Assembly (NCBI GenBank): GCA_950022295.1
Contig: OX465595.1
Location: forward strand, 73,988,770 to 74,052,769
Source of the DNA: Bromus sterilis
Taxonomy: Eukaryota; Streptophyta; Magnoliopsida; Poales; Poaceae
DNA length: 64,000 nucleotides
Direction of reading: 5' to 3'
Positions 36,101 to 48,000 of the stretch are shown piece by piece (position 1 is the first letter of the stretch; every line of letters starts with the position of its first letter). A program made the position numbers and the translations under genes. Under the pieces are notes generated by a model. It searched no databases and was not told the DNA's origin. It worked only from the letters and a program-made list of their open reading frames with translations.

Positions 36101-37131
36101 CTATGGTGTGCTTTCTCGTGGGGAAGTCGAGGAAGTATCCATAGTGGTTTATTGGTTGGAGAGTTGGTAGTGGACTCGTGTACGCTTCTTACCTCAAGTC
36201 TGGTACTCGTAGAACAGGACTAGCCAAGTCAAAGCTGGCACTTCTGCATGATGAAACCCCATCTCCCTTTACCTTGAAACTTGAGCATGAGTAGTATAGT
36301 TCTGATGTAAGTCTTGCTGAGTACGACTTTGTACTCATGTTTTCTTATTCTATCTTTTAGATGAGAACCCGGACCCCGATGGAGTCACCTTCGTGAAGCT
36401 CGACTTTGACTAAGCTAGTATAGTTCCAGACAGCAGTATGGTCCCTCGTGGAAGGGCATGTACGTTTACAAGGCTTCTCTAAGCCATTTGTTAAACTTGT
36501 CTGTACTCGGACCTAATTTGCTTCCGTTGAATGATGTAATGTTGATCACAGACATGTGATCTTTGTATGCTCTATGTGTAAGTCAACAAAGATACACTTT
36601 GTAGAGTTATGTGATGATACATGTTGTTCATACTAGGCATGTGTGCTGCGTGTATGTTTATAACATGCATGTCTTAGTATGGGTTTTCGAGACCTTAGTT
36701 GTGATCTGGCTGGCGGTATTTTATACACCAAGTGACCCTTAGATGTGCGCAGCTTGGGGCATCGCGATGCGATTGCTCGTGACTCTGTCACGTGCAAACT
36801 TTGTTGTATGAGCGAGCCCGCCCTAGACCCTGACTAAGTGATCGGGCTGGAGTTTTTTTATGTAAGGGTTAAGATTCAATCGATAACATGGTGAGGCGAC
36901 TTGTCTATGAGTATGGGATTTCACCACCCATAATCATTTAGACTTGTGAGTGGGAGATGAGGACCCATCTCAGTTGATCATCCGGCCTGGATGGGATGCC
37001 CCTCACGTATGATGCTTTTCGAGAGTGTTCTGTGCTTGGCCTTGTCTGCTTAGACAAGAGGGTACGGTTCTCGGCTCTCCATGTGATTGAGTTGTGACTG
37101 GAATTACATACGCATATTCCGCGTCCCGACA
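33174..37131 (+). mobile_element. 3' LTR of Gypsy element X
   Basis: 3,958 bases, TGTCAGAACCCA... to ...GCGTCCCGACA, pairing with 25693-29640. Followed by the GTTCC duplication and then resumed H LTR sequence. GC-rich block at about 33650-34370; TATA-like TCTATAAAATC near 35208. A short conserved frame just before that TATA (EPEITPFVEDPVTEPRQQ) also occurs in the Y LTRs; its meaning is unknown. Confidence 0.9.
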
Positions 37132-37136
37132 GTTCC
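37132..37136. repeat. Target-site duplication GTTCC of element X, right copy
   Basis: Second copy of the 5-base duplication flanking X. Confidence 0.9.
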
Positions 37137-37293
37137 AGCGCGAGTTGAACGCCGCCGGCTCGATGCGCTGATCGCGCAGTTCGAAGTTTTACCCGAATCG
37201 GAGGTCCTGCGGACCCTCAGCGGTCAGAAACGTAAACACCGCGCGCGCGAGAGAAAAACCGGGGATGTTTTGCAAACTGCCAGCCACCTTGTC

Positions 37294-37302
37294 TATATAA
37301 AG
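37294..37302 (+). promoter_or_regulatory. TATA box of the H 3' LTR
   Basis: TATATAAAG preceded by CTTGTC and followed about 30 bases on by CCCCTTTCTAGGGTTTCCCC, a typical plant leader start. The equivalent segment is missing from the 5' LTR. Confidence 0.7.
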
Positions 37303-38379
37303 ACCACCACTCCCTCACCCCTTTCTAGGGTTTCCCCTAATCCAAAATTGCAGCCACACCCCCATATCTGCTCCAAATTTTCGTCCAAAAGTCCCTCTCC
37401 CCGAAACCCTAGCCCCCTAGCCTTCAAGTGCCGTCGGATCTGTGATCCGCGACACTCTAGAGGCGTCCACGTCGCCCAAGCCTCTCTCCCAGTCGTTCCG
37501 GGCCCCGCAGGGCCGAATCTGGGCCCGGAAGCCCGGCTCGCCGCCGCCTCACCATGGAGCACCGCCGGTCGCCTCCAACTCCGGCAGCCGCCGCCTTCCG
37601 CTCGGGTGAGCCGCCCCACTTGCGTTGTGCCTCTCCTCTCACCCTTCCTCCCTTACCTTGTCTGCCCTCTCTCTCCCAGGAGCGTCGCCGCGCCGCCGCC
37701 ATGGCCGGCTAGCCTCGAGCTCGGCTCGCGCCGCCGCATGGCCGCGCGCGCATGCACGTCGGCGTCCTCCGCGCCGCGGGGCTCGCCGCCTCGCCGTCAC
37801 GCCCATCCGGGCCCTCCTCCCGTCCATCCTACGCAACTCCATCGCTGAAGATCGGCGTCGCGCCGCCGCCATCCACCGGTGGCCGAAGCCGCCGTCGCCG
37901 GCCCCGATCCGATCTAGATCAGGCAAGCCAGGCCGGCCACAGCCGCCGTGGGCCGCGACCCCCACGGCCCAGCCACGCGCCGCGCCCGGGTGGGCCGGCC
38001 TCTCCCACCGAGGCACATGGGCGAGCCAGCCCAGCGCCCCCTTTTTATTATTATTATATGTTTTTCTGTTTTTTTTCTTTCACCTCTGATTTCTGCTAAT
38101 TCTGGAGAATTATTTCTACTGATTCAGTTTTGCGGGTAGATTTGCGAGTAAACCGTAGCCCGGATCACGTTGCGCCCAAAAGGAAAACTGTTTAGAATCG
38201 TGTGTACTTCAGTTCATCTTTTGTGAGCATTTCGATTTGAGGCCATCTTGATGTTGTTAATCACTGTTAAAGTGGGCACCAGACTGTTAACTGCTGCTAT
38301 TTTCTGTCAAGTGTTGTTGTTGTTATTTTATTGCAAGTTTGATTGATGATTGTGACTCATCCATGAGGCCTATTGCATT

Positions 38380-39115
38380 GATTCTTGTTGCATACTGTTA
38401 AGCATCATGTCTACTTCAATCCTATACAATCACTTGTCATGTTTGCCTGATGTAGCTATATTAATTCTTGCTCCAAAGTGGTGACCCTGCTGTTAGTGTG
38501 CTGTTGTTTATATAAAGTTTCTACTTTGCTGCCCTATATCTTTTTAACCATGCATCCTATTGAGCATTGCAATATGTTATTTTGATCTATGCCATCTCTA
38601 CTTCAATTATATGTATTGCAATGTCATTTTTACATTTCTGTTCATAGATATGTTTTGCTCCAAAGTTGCTATCCTGCTGTTGTTGACAGCCACCACTGTT
38701 TTTCTCTAAGTCTGTAACTTTCCAATGCCATGTTGGATGCTTAATATCTTTTGATCTGTTATTGCCTATGACCTTGATTCTTGTTTGTACCTGATCATCA
38801 TCGTGTCTGCTTCATGCCCACGTATTACTATGTCATGATGCTGCACATTTGTATATAGTTTTTCTCCTGTTTATACAACATGAAAATAACAGTTTCTGCC
38901 TTGTTTTTCTGATTTTCACTAAGTCCTTGATCAAGAATGTAATATAGCTTTTTGTGTTGCTTATAACTAGTGAACCATGATGCCTATTTGCATGATTCCT
39001 TTTGCCATGCCTTACCTGACATGTCTACTTTAGTTGCATATCATTTTTGTGCATGTTTACAACCTTTTGCTTGTTTATTTGTTGCTCTAAAGTGTGCTTC
39101 CTGATGTTGGCAGAT
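38380..39115. repeat. Degenerate tandem repeats of about 200 bases in the H LTR
   Basis: Four weak copies are marked by TCTACTTCA-like motifs near 38407, 38594, 38802 and 39020 (spacing 187, 208, 218). Three CTC[CT]AAAGT...CCTG[CA]TGTT motifs lie near 38470, 38656 and 39083. The sequence is T-rich and non-coding. Confidence 0.55.
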
Positions 39116-41445
39116 TGTGTTCCAAACTTGTTTTGCTCGTATCTTTTTAACCGTAACTCCGTTTGGAGTGTTCTTTACATGTAACTTTATTAGAATTTCA
39201 TGTACTTTGTGTTTATGCTATTGTTTTCTGCTGTTAACCAACCTAAAATATTGTTTAGGGAAGAACAGTACCAAATATTTAAATTGTCGTGGGGCACTTA
39301 GTGTTATGCCATGTTTAGGTTGTGCCTCACTTAAATTGACTAGCATAGATAGTTTATCTTATGCTTCACCTCTTGTCATGTTTGTGTGCTATGCCATGCT
39401 TTAGTGAGATGCCATGTTAACAACCTTGCTCATATTGTGTAGCCAAACAACTTTAACCCTCGTAAAACGTGCAGTACCGCCGTATGTGACGAGTACTCCA
39501 CTTAACCTTTTAGTAACCGATCTCAACGATAGATGCGATACAGTAGTGTGTTGTCTCATGTTTCTCTCTTGTTATTGAATTGTTCGTGATTGCTTCATAG
39601 TAATATATTCTTGCTCGTCGATTTCTTTCCAGTGTTTCCTTCATGTGTGCTTCCGTGGGTACCTCTCGAAGACGTTGCGAGCTTGCGATCGAGTTCACCT
39701 TCGGATCGTCTTCTCATCAGGTAAGGGGGAGCATACATCATGCTTATAACTTTCAGCTCCCTCGCGCCTAGGTGCAGGATAGAATGATTACTTCATCCTA
39801 CCACTTCATATTCATGCCTCTCAAATAAACCCAAACAACCATTTCCTCCACATCGCAGCAAACCTTGTTCGGCTATGTTACTTTTTCTCGCTGCTCAGCC
39901 ACTGCTTAGTATGCATGCTAGGATGTTATCAACTGTTATCCTGTTACCCCTTGGATTGGGCTATCACATTATTATATTTATTGTGGATGATATGATTATT
40001 ATAATGTTGACTATATTCGACGAAGGATGGAAGGTCTAGGCTATCCCGCCCCGAAGCTTTGTTCCATTCGAGTCACCTAGGACCCGAGTTCCGGGTATTG
40101 TGTCTCTTGACGGGCGTGCCTAACCGCGTGTGGGATTCTATAGCTATCCTTCCTATGGCACATCAATCTGGTTTTGCTTGGTTCCGAAGCATAATTACTT
40201 TTTTATTTTTTCTATAGGTAAGCTATATCTTATTCAAGGCATCAATAGAAAACCCCTTTTTTCATTTTTGTGGATCCTATTTATTTTCATTGGCTATTGG
40301 CTTCGGTTGAAACCGTGTGTGTGTCTGTTGCATCGCTCCTGGCGGATATTCTTTAAACCAACCTATACCAGTAAGGACATGGTTCCTTGCTGGCCCATCA
40401 TGACCGGCTGAGGACCCAGTCTCATGTGAGATTAACCGGCAATCCAAACTTGGATTCATATGGTAGAGACCAGATCGAGAGCGCGGTCGAATCATGAGTT
40501 GGATGTCGACTCACCGGGGGCCACCCAGATTTGTTCGTTGTTAGCTAGAGGGACTTGTCGTTTCGGATCTCTCGGGACTAAATCATAAAATGGCTGTCTG
40601 TGATGGGAAGAAACTGAGAGAGATGGGTGTGCGTGCGGAGCCTTGTAATGGGCAGTTGGTACACCCCTGCAGGGTTAAATCTTTTCGAGAAGCCGTGTCC
40701 ACGGTTATGGACGACTTGAGACCTAATCCTTGTTCATATGCAACAACAACTGAGTTAATCTTATTAAACTGATCAATGTGTGTGTGCCTTGACTGCTTCT
40801 TCTTTGTCGGGATGCGAAGAGGAGGACAAGGATAGGATAGGTGTTATGTTTGCGTAAGTAGCTGATAGCAAGACTTGTTGGAGGCGATTCCTCATCGAAT
40901 GCTTGGTTCTCATCTTACTCTAAAATAGACCGATAGCCACTCATACATTGCTAGTGCGTCTCCAACCTCACCACTAACCCATCTTACCGTGAGAAGTTAG
41001 TTACAAGACTTTTGATATATTCTCACCCCTTGCTTTTTCTTTCCCCTTTTATGTTTTGCCTGATCGGCCGCTGCAGTTGATTACTGCCTCGACTCTGCTT
41101 CTTCTGGACGCCTTTGTCGAGACTCGACGACGACTAGTTAGGCGGATCCCGGCGGAGAGCCTGGACCCCTGTGGTTATGGGAATCGATGATTTTCTCTTT
41201 TCCACTAGGCATTTGATTGTAGTCTGTACTCAGACATATATCTTCCGCTGATGTAATGTATTAAGGAAGTTGTATGCCGATTGTATGAGATGTTGTATCC
41301 TTGTAGATGTAATGTTGTGATATCATGTTGGAAATCCGGGGCATATGGCATTGTCATATGTCACGGTGGGACCGATATGTGCTTCGTCCCCGGATCTGGA
41401 TGGAAACATCTAGATCTAGAACAATACCGCATATCGGGCCTTACA

Positions 41446-41450
41446 CAATA
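41446..41450. repeat. Target-site duplication CAATA of element H, right copy
   Basis: Second copy of the duplication at 23207-23211. Confidence 0.9.
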
Positions 41451-41870
41451 GCCCTTTTATCCTGGCAGAAACAGCTCGAGAAGAAAACACGCGAAATTGA
41501 GAGATACGGTGCCGGGGCTATCCGGGCAAATATATAGCAAAATTTTCTGCAACAATAGGAAGGTAACGAGCCAAAGTGGAGTCCGAGACGGGCTCCGGGG
41601 TGCCCACGAGGCCACCCGGCGCGTCCAGGAGGTAGGCCGCGCCAGGGGGGCGCCTGGGCCCCCTGGAGCTCCTCCCCGGCTCCAAATAGGCTCTGAATTT
41701 TCTATATTTTGCAAAAACTCATAATCTGGAACTTTTATGGAGGTTTCGCGGATTTTCATCACCGCAATACATACCTTTTCTTATTTTGCTTCTGCTGGAG
41801 TCTGAAACGGGGCTGCAACATATTCTTCATGAGTGGTTGTGTGTATTATATTTACAACAACGTTGACGGG
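41451..41870 (-). mobile_element. Resumed Athila-like sequence, upstream of the coiled-coil ORF
   Basis: This joins 23206 when H is removed. Read on the minus strand it resembles the GC-rich and TTTGCAAAATATAG-bearing parts of Athila-type LTRs or leaders. I see no gene. It is cut at 41870 by the LTR of element Z, so the 5' end of the minus-strand element is not in the window. Confidence 0.55.
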
Positions 41871-43270
41871 TGATATGTCTCAAACGTATCTACTTTTCCA
41901 AACACTTTTGCTATTGTTTTCACTTCATTCTTGCATGATTTGAACGAAACTAACCCGGACTGACGCTGTTTTCAACAAAGCTACCAGTGATGTTTTCTAT
42001 TGTGCAGGTTTCTGGATATTTAGGTACGCTGGAAAAATCCCAAAAAATTATATAAAAATCAGCGTTCCGGAAGCTTTCAAAGATCCAAAGGGTGGCCACA
42101 GGGCAGCCAGGGGGCAGCCAATAGGGTGCCTGGCGCGGCCCAGCCCCTGGCCGCGCCACCTGCCCTCCTGGCTGGGTCCCACACCCCCTGGTGACCTACC
42201 TTGGCCCGTATTTATTCTCCCGACGCAGAAACCTCGAAACAGAAGTCGCTTTTCCCATCTACATCTCGGATCCTCCGCAACCCTCTGTTCTTCCTCGGAG
42301 AGCTAATCTGGAGGACGAATTGGCCTCCGGTGAGGGGGAAATCATCGCCATCGTCATCATCATTGCCTCTCCATCGCCCCTCCATGACTTCTCCTCTCAT
42401 GTGTGAGTAATTCCCTGCTGTAGGCAAAGGGGATGGTAGGGATTGGATGATTTAGATCATGTAATAGTTCAATCAGATTGTTGGGGGCATGTTGCCTATC
42501 ATCTACTTGGTGTTTATCATCTCTGTTACAACTTGTTGATCTTAATACTTGTCACTTTGGGCCCGAGTGCCATGATTTCAGATCGGATCACCCTTTTGTT
42601 TCTTGAGTTTGTGGTGTTCTTGATCCTATCTATGAGTTGTATGCACCTATTATAGTCCGGAACCGGCGATCCCAATGGTGACAGCTTGGGACACCAAAGG
42701 GGATGGACTATAATTTGAGGATTCCGTGTATCCATGAATTGTTAATGCTTTGTTCCGGTGCTCTTTGACAGGAGTACCTTAATCTTCCTAAGTTCCTTTT
42801 GGCCCCGTTTGTAGCGGGAGGGTAGGACAAAAGATGTTGTGCAAAGTTATTATTGCAAGCACGTACAACTACCTTGGGATACATGCCTAATGTTTGATAT
42901 TTGCCTAGATGATCCTTCGTTTTCTGTGAGCCTTGCCCAAGTTAGAATCTGTTACATGTTTTCCTTCTGCTGGTTACTAGTTGTTTACTTTTGTTGTTTT
43001 ACCTTTGCTGTTCCACTACCACTATCACCACTATTATCATCACTACTTCCACTACCACTATCACCACTATTATCATCACTACCACCACCACCATATCACA
43101 GTTGCTACTAATACCTTTGCGCAAGCAAGTGTTTATTTTAGGTGCGGTTGAATTGACAACTCAATTGTCAAAGCCTGTACGTATTCTTTGTCTCCCCAAG
43201 TGTCGAATCAATAAATTGGGTTATCTTGCCCGCGAAGACTATCTCGATCCCCTATAGTTGAGGGTTATCA
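41871..43270 (+). mobile_element. 5' LTR of Athila-type element Z
   Basis: 1,400 bases, TGATATGTCTCAAACG... to ...GAGGGTTATCA, with TGAT/ATCA inverted ends. A tRNA-Asp-type primer site follows. The start resembles common Triticeae Athila-clade (Sabrina/WHAM/Derami-type) LTRs. It includes a 36-base tandem duplication at 43011-43082. The small open frames are not supported as genes. Confidence 0.88.
43011..43082. repeat. Perfect 36-bp tandem duplication, ACT/ATC-rich
   Basis: Units 43011-43046 and 43047-43082 are identical, followed by an (ACC)n run. Located in the U5 side of LTR Z. Confidence 0.9.
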
Positions 43271-43282
43271 AGTACTGTTTTC

Positions 43283-43300
43283 TGGCGCCGTTGCCGGGGA
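43283..43300 (+). other. Primer-binding site, tRNA-Asp type
   Basis: TGGCGCCGTTGCCGGGGA, 12 bases after the LTR end. This is the usual primer site of Athila/Tat-type Gypsy elements and differs from the Met-tRNA sites of the other elements here. Confidence 0.88.
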
Positions 43301-43357
43301 CCATAGCTTTATTTACATGTCTACTTGAAGTATCCTACCTGCTGCACGCTATCCACT

Positions 43358-45021
43358 ATGGGTAAGAAAGGAGACCCCAAGGTTCTGATCTTACCATCCG
43401 GTACGAGACGAGGTACTGCTCTTAGCACTAGTGCTAAACTTGATTCACCTTCGGTTATGAGCCAATTTGATTCACCTCAGTTACATGCTACTTCTGCTGA
43501 GTCTGACAATATGTCAGATACTTTTGATGATGCCTCTACTATCTTTGAGACTACAGGTTCACTAGGTTCTTTTATTGAAGAACAAATTGCTGTTGCTGCC
43601 GGATTCTCGGGTGTTGAAATTCCTGTTACCCAAACACCTATTGGAAAAATTCGTAACCTTACTGGCCTTAAGGAGAAACTCCTTGAGGATGATTATGTTA
43701 TACTTGATGATGATTTATGCAGGGAGCTTAATGAATGTGTTGATTTCGACCCTGCTACTATAAAGAAGTTGCTAGCAAAGCACTCCCTGAAGAACAAGTT
43801 TACTCCTGATTCTACTTTTGCTACGTCTCCTATACTCATCACTGATCCTGATTATGATTTCTCTGTTGACCTTTCACTTATATCAACAGTTTAAGCCGAT
43901 CCCTTTTATGGCAGAGAAAATGATGATGCTATCGGGCACCTGACCAAACTCACTGAGTTAGGCGGCTTGTTTACCACAGATGAAAGGATCCGGAACTTTT
44001 ATGTGACCAAGCTTCTTCCTTTTTCCTTGAAAGGAGATGCTAGAGCATGGTACGATGCACTACCATGTGGTTCCATTCAGAGTCCTCAAGATATGGCTAT
44101 ATCTTTCGTTGATAAGTATTTTCCTGCTCATATGCAACATGCTGCTTTACAAAGAATTTATAACTTTAAACAGTTGCAGGATGAGCATCTCCCTAAAGCT
44201 TGGGGGAGATTTTGCAGTTTGCTGAAGGCTAGACCGGGACATGAGATCCCTAAGAATGAATTACTTGATATATTTTATGTTGGTCTAACCGATGAGTCTA
44301 AGTCCTACCTAGATAGTTGTGCTGGTTGTGTTTTCAGGCAAAGGACACCGGACGATGCGGAAGAATTGATGGGCAAAATTGCCAAAAAACATGAAGATTG
44401 GTCCGTGCCCGAACCACCTCCACCACCAAAGAAGAGGGGCATGCTAGTCCTAAGCCCGGAAGATATGCAAGAAGCAAAGAAGTCGATAAGAGAGAAATGT
44501 ATTAAAGCTAACGACATGAAGAATCTACCTCCAATTGAGAAGCTGTGTGAGCTTACCACTCACCCACCTATGGTAGAGGTTCACTCTCTTTTAGATTTCA
44601 ATGCAAGTGATATCCCTAAAGGTAAACCTCCTGACAAATGTTTAGACGAGCTTGATAATTTTATTATGAAGAAGAGTCACTTCAATGAGAAGGTACAAGG
44701 TCAGTTGCATGATAATACTCTTGCTATCAAAAGTTTGCTTGATGTTCTAAGTAGAACAGTTAATGATGTTAAATGTCTTGTGAAGCATTTTCATAAGGTT
44801 CAAACTCAGCTTGAACAAATTTCTAATGTGTAAATAGATTTTCTTGCTAATAATGCCAAACAACACAATTTACAAGCTTACGGTATAAAGACCCGGGGTG
44901 GCATACACACCTAGGACCCTCTCTATCCAGAGGGGCATCCAAAGAGGATTGAGCAAGATTCTCAAGTGCAGGAAGAAGAAATTGTTAACTCCCCAAAGAA
45001 GAAGAAGAAAAAGAAACACAA
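43358..45021 (+). pseudogene. Athila-type gag of element Z, N-terminal and capsid part
   Basis: The ATG at 43358 (MGKKGDPKVLILPSG) opens a frame that runs to the Y insertion at 45022. It is broken only by in-frame stops: TAA 43892, TAA 44831 and TAG 44912. An acidic N-terminal region (to about residue 178) precedes the Gag capsid domain with RNFYVTKLLPFSLKGDARAWYDALP and SFVDKYFPAHM, the retrotransposon-gag fold of Athila. A linker with VPEPPPPPKKRG follows, then a helical tail (LLDVLSRTVNDVKCLVKHF) and a Lys run at the Y junction. No zinc knuckle is seen, as is usual for Athila Gag. The frame resumes in phase at 57514 beyond Y. Confidence 0.85.
45017..45021. repeat. Target-site duplication CACAA of element Y, left copy
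   Basis: CACAA directly before the Y 5' LTR; repeated at 57509-57513. Confidence 0.92.
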
Positions 45022-48000
45022 TGTCAGAACCCCAACTAGGGTAAGTGCTAGGGTTTGCTTGAACCTTTTGCATCATGCAAAAATTCAAAAGAAATTCAAA
45101 ATGGGGAAAGAAAAGCCCTAGAAATTTTAAGTCAAATGGCCAGATAAAAATATTTTTCCAAAAATCATTTGAATGTTTGGAAAATTTCCTATAAATGTTG
45201 CTGATCATTTTAAAAGTGGTTTGGGATCAATCCCATGCACATGGATTTTTCTAATATTCAAACAGTGGCTTTGGAAATTAAAATAACCCTATTTGAATTG
45301 AAATTCAAAATATATTGAATTTAAAAAACGCTCAAATTCTAGAAGTGACTTGCTACTGGTCACCTAGGATTTATAAAAGTAATTGGGTATTTTAATAAAT
45401 TGCTCTGCTATTTATTTTTGGGGCAAAACAAATTACAGAAAGAAATAACAGAAGAAAAAGAATAAAAGAAAACCCAGCCCACCCCCTATGGCCTTGGGCC
45501 CAACTAGACCTTCCTGGCCCGAGCCCACGTGGGGCTTGTCGTCTACCCCAAGCAGCTCGCTGTCGAGCATGCCGGGGGCGACGACCGCCACCACGACGCC
45601 GGCGACCATCCAGAGGCCCCAAGGCCACCTCCTCGTGCCACGGAGAGCGCCACAAGCCCAGCTCTTTTTTCCCTAGCCCCTGGTCCTTCCCCTCCTCTCG
45701 GCATCGCCATTTTTGCGCAAGACCGAGCCCGCCGGAGAGCGCCGTCGCGCACACGCGTGCTCCCAGCCAGCAAGAGCTCTAGCCAAGTTGTCCAGAGCGA
45801 GCGCCGGGAACTCCTACGTCGCCGTGCAGAAGATGGCCAGCTTCTTCGCCACGTAGACGCCGGATTCCTCCACAAGTCGTCGCCGGAGCCGCACTTCTGC
45901 CGCCGTCGATTCGCCGCTTGCTGCGCTTCCCCGACCACGCCGTGGACGTCAACGTTCTCCTCGTACTCCGGTGAGCAGATCCCCCCTATTCCCGCCTCCT
46001 CCCGTGCCCCGGAGCCCGATTCCGACGAGGTCCAAGCTCCGGCCGCCGCAAACGTCGTCGTAGCCGTCGCCTCGAAGCTCCTGGAGACCCCCTGGTGGCA
46101 CAGATCGAAGAGGACGAGCCCGACGCCTCTTCCCGTGGTCCTCCCGTGCCAAATGGTGGCCGGAATCCTACTCCGGCAACCCTCCGCCACGTCTGCAGGT
46201 CGCCGGCGGCTAACTGCCGGCGGGACGGATTAATTAGCCCTAATGACCCTGCTTAACCCCCTCTAGCCCAATGACAGGTGGGCCCTGCCCCCAGTTAACC
46301 CCTCTGTTAAGCTAATCCAACCGGGGATTAACCCCCTGAGGCTGACAGGGGGGACCCACTGGTCAGCCCCCCCCCTTTGACGTCACCCTGACGCCATGCT
46401 GGCGCAATAAATCGAATTCCAGAAATAGAAAAGAAATTCCAGAAATTCCAGAAAATCATTTAAACTTGGGAAATTCATAACTAATTCATATGAACTCCAA
46501 ATATAGCAAATAATATGTCTAAAAATATCAGAAAAATCCAAGGATTATGAATATGGGCTCTTATTTCATGTTTGACCAATTAAAATTGGGTGAACAATGC
46601 AAAACATCCATATGGCTTTAATTCAAATTCAAATTTGAAGCACATTTGCAAATGACTTTGCATGTGACTTCTTTTAAATGGAATTGTACACACTTTGTAA
46701 CCAAGAACATCACCATTTCAATATTGATCATGTGTTTGATGCATTGCAAATAAATTTATACCTTGTTTGATTGTTTGCTCGATAGACGTGCAAACGGAAC
46801 CGGAGGCCACCCCCTTCGTTGAAGACACCGTTGTCGAACCTCGTCAGCAAGGCACGCAAACCCCATTGATCATGTCTATAAAATCCTATTTCCCTCTCAA
46901 GTCTCGCTTATGCATGTTTAGGAGATCACCGAGACACGTTCTTTCGCATAGTTGAACCCATTCCGATGCATGACCTATCATTTTGCCACAGTATTAAGCA
47001 GACCACAATCCTAGCTGACATAGGAGTTGTATGATATCATGAAGCCCCTGCAACTGTTACTGCTCTTGCTGCTTAGTGATACAATGAGGATGTTTTGATT
47101 GTGAGTCGGGATGGAATGAACACAGTGATGTTGATGAAAGTGAAACGTGTTGGTGAATCCACCCTAAGCAAAGGTGAACGATGAGAGGCTGTGTAGGAGT
47201 ACACAGTGGGTTGTCTCGTTGAACACTGCCCTAGGCCCCGAGTTCCTGTTTTTTGATCCAAGACAAAGAGTATGACCACATGTAGGGTTTTATGGGAGCC
47301 CCATTTGGCCTCTTTACGTACCCGATCCGGTCCAGGAGTCACAATAGATTCGGGCTTTCCATTTGGCATGTGCATAGAAAAAGAATGAAGAAAGGTTGCA
47401 TCATCCTAGATATGTGGTGGACTTGTGAGGCAGTAAAACCATCTGGCAGAGGTGGCATCTCGGTCCCTTACATTATCTGAGTCCGTTTCGTGGAACCGGC
47501 CGGACTCTCGAGCGGTGCCAAACTCAGGTAGTCGACTCCTGGATTAGATAAGGTGATGTGAGGTTAGTGCCTTGGTTTCATCCACGTCCGACATCCGCTT
47601 GAAGGATGCCAAGAACGAGGCGATAAGGGATGACACGCGTGTGAAGATGTACACCCCTGCAGGGTTAATGAACTATTCGAATAGCCATGTCCGCGGTTAT
47701 GGACTACTTGGAAACCTCTACTTGATCATAGACAACTTGGATGGATACTTATAAAACTCGCAAGATAAGTGTGAGTGCTATGGTGTGCTTCTTCGTGGGG
47801 AAGTCGAGGAAGTAACCATAGTGGTGTATTGGTTGGAGATGTAGTGGACTCGTGTACGCTTCTTACCTCAAGTCTGGTACTCGTAGTACAGGATTAGCCA
47901 AGTCAAAGCTGGCACTTCTGCATGATGAAACTCCACCTCCTTTACCTTGATACTTGAGCATGAGTAGTGTAGTTCTGATGTAAGTCTTGCTGAGTACGAC

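Larger units (their letters stand above)
37137..41445 (+). mobile_element. 3' LTR of element H, remaining segment
   Basis: This continues the H LTR after X and ends ...GGGCCTTACA at 41445, followed by CAATA. It contains a TATA box (37294), a GC-rich leader (about 37440-38040), a T-rich region with degenerate repeats of about 200 bases (38380-39115), and from 39584 the part shared with the 5' LTR. Frames such as 37087-37848 fall in the GC-rich leader, are mirrored on the other strand, and are not supported as genes. Confidence 0.88.

Noticed and set aside
37087..37848. 253-codon ORF in the H 3' LTR
   Set aside because: It crosses the boundary between element X and the H LTR and is Pro/Ser/Arg-rich from composition. 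It does not represent one ancestral coding unit.
41451..41870. Separate new element between H and Z
   Set aside because: The exact CAATA duplication shows that this sequence was continuous with 23206 before H inserted. No independent element ends are visible.
43892..43894. TAA in Z gag as a natural gag terminator
   Set aside because: The capsid domain itself continues in the same frame right after it, so the stop falls inside the Gag domain and is better read as a nonsense mutation.
45529..46233. 234-codon ORF in the Y LTR as a possible LTR-encoded gene
   Set aside because: It lies in a GC-rich block where a similar-length frame is open on the other strand. It has no recognisable motif, and the related X LTR does not keep the same product.
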